From contig CAMYMF010000007.1 of assembly GCA_947259355.1 (NCBI GenBank), positions 13,143 to 77,142 on the forward strand: DNA of 64,000 nucleotides, read 5' to 3'. The position numbers were made by a program, and so were the translations under genes. Under the pieces are notes generated by a model. That model was not told the DNA's origin. It saw only the letters and a program-made list of their open reading frames with translations, and searched no databases. Shown in pieces: positions 60,991 through 64,000 of the stretch. Numbering within the stretch: the stretch's first letter is position 1; every line of letters begins with the position of its first letter. This DNA comes from an uncultured Nitrospirota bacterium (GTDB lineage: Bacteria > CG2-30-53-67).

Positions 60991-62238
60991 CTACAGATCG
61001 AACTTTCTTTCCAAATCGTCTTGGGTCGTCTTCCGCCCATCCCTGCCAACACTGAAGAGCACGAGCTTTCCGTCGCGGATGGCGAATTCGTAAGGCCGTC
61101 CCCATGGATCCAACAGATGCTGCGGCTCGAGGAGATTCTTTCTCACCAGTTCCTTTAAGACCGTCGGGTATTTTTGTTCTTCCAAATAGAAGACGCGGCA
61201 TGAGAACTGGATTCGGTTCATCTCCTGCCCCGCGTGCACCGTTCTGAGCGGTTCAAACCAAGCGAGCACGTCTCCCGCCACATGGGACAGTGCGCTGCCC
61301 CCGCGCACCCCCAGTATCGTGGCCACCATGAAAACGCACAGGAACATGATGGCATAGGCGAGCAGGTTGCGCAAGAGTTTCCTGCCCCGGAAACGGCGGG
61401 CATGACCGCCCGTGGACAGGGTGAGACGGCTGCCCGTGGTCTCCTCGATCAGGCCCGCACTGAGGAGGCTGTATAGTGCTTTGCAGGTTTCGAAGCGCCC
61501 CGCTCTTCCCGCGAGGATGACCTGCTCCACCGTTCGCCGGCCATCAACCAGCCGATAGATTTTCTCCTCCACTCCGCTGAGAGGAAAATCCTTCTGCAAG
61601 ACGCCATCCGGTGCTTCCGCTGCAGGCGCGCCGTCCACATTCATGGCCTGGTCGATGGCCCGTCCGACATCGTCGTCCGACAATACCTTCCTTCTTCGCC
61701 GAGGGTCGGTCTGGTCGAACACCATCTCCGTCGAGGGAATGGCTTTCTGCACGAAGGGCTTCTCGTCCATGATCCGCATCGCTTCCATGAGGATCTTCTC
61801 ACAGGACAGGGGCTTCATGTTCGCCCGGTCGTACGTCACCGGGACCTGCTCAAACCGGTACGTCCCTTCGTGCCAATCAAAAATGCTGTAGACTGTTTCC
61901 TGCGCCTGGAGCTGTATGATGGAAGCAAGATCCTCGGACGCAACAATCCCCTCCCCCACAAGAACATGCCCCAACTTCTGACCGGTCTCCTTCTGGAGCG
62001 CCAGGGCCCGATCCAGAGACGTTTCTTCCAGCAATTCCGCCTCCAAGAGCGCCTGGCCGAGAATCTCGTTCTGCGGCCGGTGATGCGCTTCAGCCCCCAC
62101 CACCATGCCTGTCTCAAAGCTGATGGTCACGGTATCTTTGGGAGAAACCAGTGTGAGCACTCCGCTCTTCTTCTGCATCCCGATGAGCTGCAAAATGTCG
62201 CTCATTCCGAAATCTTTAATCTTTCCCTCAAGAGCCAT
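60991..62238 (-). CDS. DUF4388 (PATAN) protein fused to a GspG-like pseudopilin tail
   Basis: A 415-residue protein. The N-terminal DUF4388/PATAN domain (residues 1-150) starts MALEGKIKDFGMSDILQLIG and contains KKSGVLTLVSPKDTVTISFE and YSIFDWHEGTYRFEQVPVTY. A helical linker carries VEEKIYRLVDGRRTVEQVIL. One transmembrane helix (LLAYAIMFLCVFMVATILGV) follows near residue 300. The C-terminal part ends DPWGRPYEFAIRDGKLVLFS and VGRDGRKT, which matches the C-terminal calcium-site region of GspG major pseudopilins. Such a fusion would join a cytoplasmic signalling module to a periplasmic pseudopilin-like domain. I chose the ATG at 62238; 32 upstream codons look unconserved. Confidence 0.85.
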   Translation of the reverse strand: MALEGKIKDFGMSDILQLIGMQKKSGVLTLVSPKDTVTISFETGMVVGAEAHHRPQNEILGQALLEAELLEETSLDRALALQKETGQKLGHVLVGEGIVASEDLASIIQLQAQETVYSIFDWHEGTYRFEQVPVTYDRANMKPLSCEKILMEAMRIMDEKPFVQKAIPSTEMVFDQTDPRRRRKVLSDDDVGRAIDQAMNVDGAPAAEAPDGVLQKDFPLSGVEEKIYRLVDGRRTVEQVILAGRAGRFETCKALYSLLSAGLIEETTGSRLTLSTGGHARRFRGRKLLRNLLAYAIMFLCVFMVATILGVRGGSALSHVAGDVLAWFEPLRTVHAGQEMNRIQFSCRVFYLEEQKYPTVLKELVRKNLLEPQHLLDPWGRPYEFAIRDGKLVLFSVGRDGRKTTQDDLERKFDL

Positions 62239-62340
62239 GGGAGTCCATCTCCATAAACAATCACCCCGTCTCGAAAAAACAGCCTCCAACCCTGGCGGGC
62301 AGGATATCGGCTCCTCGGAGGCCGCGACGCGCACCCTGGG

Positions 62341-64000
62341 TCACTGGCGCAGCCGATACATATGCAAGACGGACAGGACGTAGAGAAACAGTGCCGGAAT
62401 CAGGGCCCACACCCGGGGACCCCAGGGACCGCCGCGCCAAGCCAAGGGACCACCGGCCAACGCATCCCCGAAAAGGCCGTAGGTCAGACAGCAGACGATG
62501 ATAAACAGCACGACAAATCCCGTGGCCAGCCAGCCGAAGTATATGTGCCCGCCCCCGGGGATCAGCAGTCCCAGCAGGCGACCCGTATCCCCGTGTTGTT
62601 CTCGGTTACGCCGGATCTCTATGATCTTGCGGGTGCGATCCTTAACACCGATGCTCGCTCCCTCTGCGAAGACATAGACGCACTGGGAACAGACGGCGCC
62701 CTGGGGAACCGCCGTTTGGCATTTCCTACAGAAGATTCTCCCGCATTTTTCGCACCGGCGCGCGACGCCGAACAACTGCCGCAAGAAACTGAGCAGCAGA
62801 AGCCCGAACAGAAGGAGCGCACCATGAATCAACTGGCTGCGTTGTCCAGAGACAAATTCATTGAACAAGCTGCCTATACTTTTGCCCTGGGCAACCTCCC
62901 TGTGGAACTCCTGGAACAGGGTACGCCATGGAAGAGTCGCATCGATGACTATGCGGTTGTAGCTCGGCCCAAGAATGTTCACGTAGTAAGACGTCTGCAC
63001 CGGGTCAATCTGCCGGGCCTTGGTGTATGCCGCCTCGCTCTCTTTGAGCATAAAGAGGTCCCGCTGAACGGCACTCAGGTTGAAATGAAAGGCAGCGCTG
63101 TCGGGATCCAGCCCAATGGCCTTTTCATACATCTGCTGTGCCTGCTGGGGCTCCCGCAGGGCATAGAGCGTGTTGCCCAGGTTGTTGTAATAAATAGCCC
63201 TTCCCGGATTCATGGAGACAGCCCTTTGAAGAATTTCACGGCTCTTCCCATACTCGCCCCGTTTTTTGTAGGCCGTCCCCAGCATGAAAAGGAGCTGGGG
63301 ATCGTGCGGGCGTTCCTTGCGCAGTCGCAGGAGAGTGCCGAGGGTTGCGTCATCGGAGAGTCCGTCTCGATGCTGGATCAACTGCTGGATGTAATCTCCG
63401 TAGAACACCTCGCTGCTTCGTTGAATCCCCCCCGTCCACAGGGGAATCGACAGCGCGAAGAACAGAAAGAGAAGATAAACCGCGCGCTCCTTGTTGCCGG
63501 CATAACTCCAGAAGAGAACGAGCCAGACGATGCAGAGCCCATAGAGTCCCCACCCCACCAGAAGCGGGAAAGCCAGAAGCAGCAGCAATACCATGGCGGC
63601 TGTAACACGGCTGCTCACGCCTGGCAATCGCTCAGAGACTTCATGCACGAGCAGGAGGGCGTAGCGTACTAGCTGCGTCAGAAAGAAGATTCCGAAAAAC
63701 GACGCCACCGCCACCAGTAACAAGAATGCTAAGTTGATCATGAGAACAGCGAAGCCACTGAAACCGAACCAATAGGCTCGTGCGGCCTGCACCACTTCTT
63801 GCACCACACCAGTGATGTCGAGCCTGTTTTGCAACCATGTGATGCGCGCAAGTGTGAGGTGAGCTTCCGGCAAGATTTGTCCAAAGGTAACAGCCGCGCG
63901 GCACAGCGCGATCGCCTTCTCGTATTCCCCCCGGCCCGCCAGGAGACGGGCCTCCCGCAGCAAGGATGCCGCGTATGGGCGTAGATTGGATGCACCCAGA
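62341..64000 (-). CDS. TPR-repeat membrane protein with zinc ribbon (truncated by window edge)
   Basis: The frame is open to the right edge, so the N-terminus is missing; about 552 residues are visible. An N-terminal TPR-like segment (EYEKAIALCRAAVTFGQILP) is followed by three or four membrane helices, a run of TPRs in the middle (LLFMLGTAYKKRGEYGKSRE, YYNNLGNTLYALREPQQAQQ, AAFHFNLSAVQRDLFMLKES), another helix, a zinc ribbon CEKCGRIFCRKC with CSQC, and two C-terminal helices. It is probably a scaffold in the inner membrane. It is followed by the DUF4388 gene after 102 bases. Confidence 0.85.
   Translation of the reverse strand, partial: LGASNLRPYAASLLREARLLAGRGEYEKAIALCRAAVTFGQILPEAHLTLARITWLQNRLDITGVVQEVVQAARAYWFGFSGFAVLMINLAFLLLVAVASFFGIFFLTQLVRYALLLVHEVSERLPGVSSRVTAAMVLLLLLAFPLLVGWGLYGLCIVWLVLFWSYAGNKERAVYLLFLFFALSIPLWTGGIQRSSEVFYGDYIQQLIQHRDGLSDDATLGTLLRLRKERPHDPQLLFMLGTAYKKRGEYGKSREILQRAVSMNPGRAIYYNNLGNTLYALREPQQAQQMYEKAIGLDPDSAAFHFNLSAVQRDLFMLKESEAAYTKARQIDPVQTSYYVNILGPSYNRIVIDATLPWRTLFQEFHREVAQGKSIGSLFNEFVSGQRSQLIHGALLLFGLLLLSFLRQLFGVARRCEKCGRIFCRKCQTAVPQGAVCSQCVYVFAEGASIGVKDRTRKIIEIRRNREQHGDTGRLLGLLIPGGGHIYFGWLATGFVVLFIIVCCLTYGLFGDALAGGPLAWRGGPWGPRVWALIPALFLYVLSVLHMYRLRQ

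Overview
The window is a G+C-rich chromosomal segment from a Gram-negative bacterium, with outer-membrane lipoproteins, LptE, a LolC/E permease, GspN and IHF. The gene orders tig-clpP-clpX, leuS-lptE and prfB-lysS-lolC, a DHH/CBS/poly(A)-polymerase-type A-adding enzyme, DUF4388 proteins and a candidate selenoprotein all suggest a delta-proteobacterial lineage such as Desulfuromonadota/Desulfobacterota. This assignment is an inference from gene content, not a database match. Many genes have recognisable sigma70-type promoters (TTGACA/TATAAT-like).

Layout. 1-0.5 kb: 5' part of a glucan phosphorylase. 0.8-8 kb: a small lipoprotein, asnS with a TusA-like partner, a cyclophilin, engB, clpX, clpP, tig and tRNA-Leu. 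8-16 kb: a deoxyhypusine-synthase-like enzyme, lptE, leuS, a sugar nucleotidyltransferase, a thioredoxin-fold protein and a cold-shock gene. 15.3-22.9 kb: a membrane-lipid modification region with a desaturase, an FAD oxidoreductase, DUF1365, two cyclopropane-synthase-like methyltransferases, DUF1295, DUF2878 and an NTF2-like lipoprotein; its main operon starts at a promoter with both consensus hexamers. 23-26.7 kb: an FMN-binding-type protein, an exported peroxiredoxin whose peroxidatic Cys codon is UGA and is followed by a strong SECIS-like hairpin, a second PPOX-like protein and a Rph/PEP-synthase-like enzyme. 26.7-33.2 kb: a MacAB-type exporter, a small hypothetical, rlmL, tRNA-Arg and gspN.

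33.3-40.4 kb is the most interesting part. After a 164-bp inverted-repeat element and a CPBP-family membrane protease, a strong promoter (34201-34229) opens a compact operon: a PF14907 nucleotidyltransferase, an HPr-kinase-like protein, a radical SAM/SPASM enzyme, a 60-residue three-cysteine precursor peptide, a PqqD-type leader-binding protein and a transglutaminase-like cysteine protease. A convergent ABC exporter pair abuts it. This looks like a RiPP (ribosomal peptide natural product) pathway. It combines lasso-type accessory genes (leader motif, PqqD, transglutaminase-fold peptidase, C-terminal-Ser kinase) with a radical SAM enzyme and has no lasso cyclase in the cluster.

40.5-51 kb: HD-GYP and ExeA-type regulators, TlpA/CcdA redox proteins, a lipoprotein, UbiD, tRNA-Thr, a phosphoketolase remnant, an A-adding tRNA nucleotidyltransferase predicted to have a leaderless mRNA, an adenosine-specific kinase family protein, CrcB and DUF190. 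51-64 kb: a MerR regulator, ihfA, an EF-G paralogue, prfB with its programmed frameshift, lysS, lolC/E, a PilT-type ATPase and an envelope operon (TPR membrane protein, DUF4388/GspG-like fusion, small hypothetical) that runs off the right edge.
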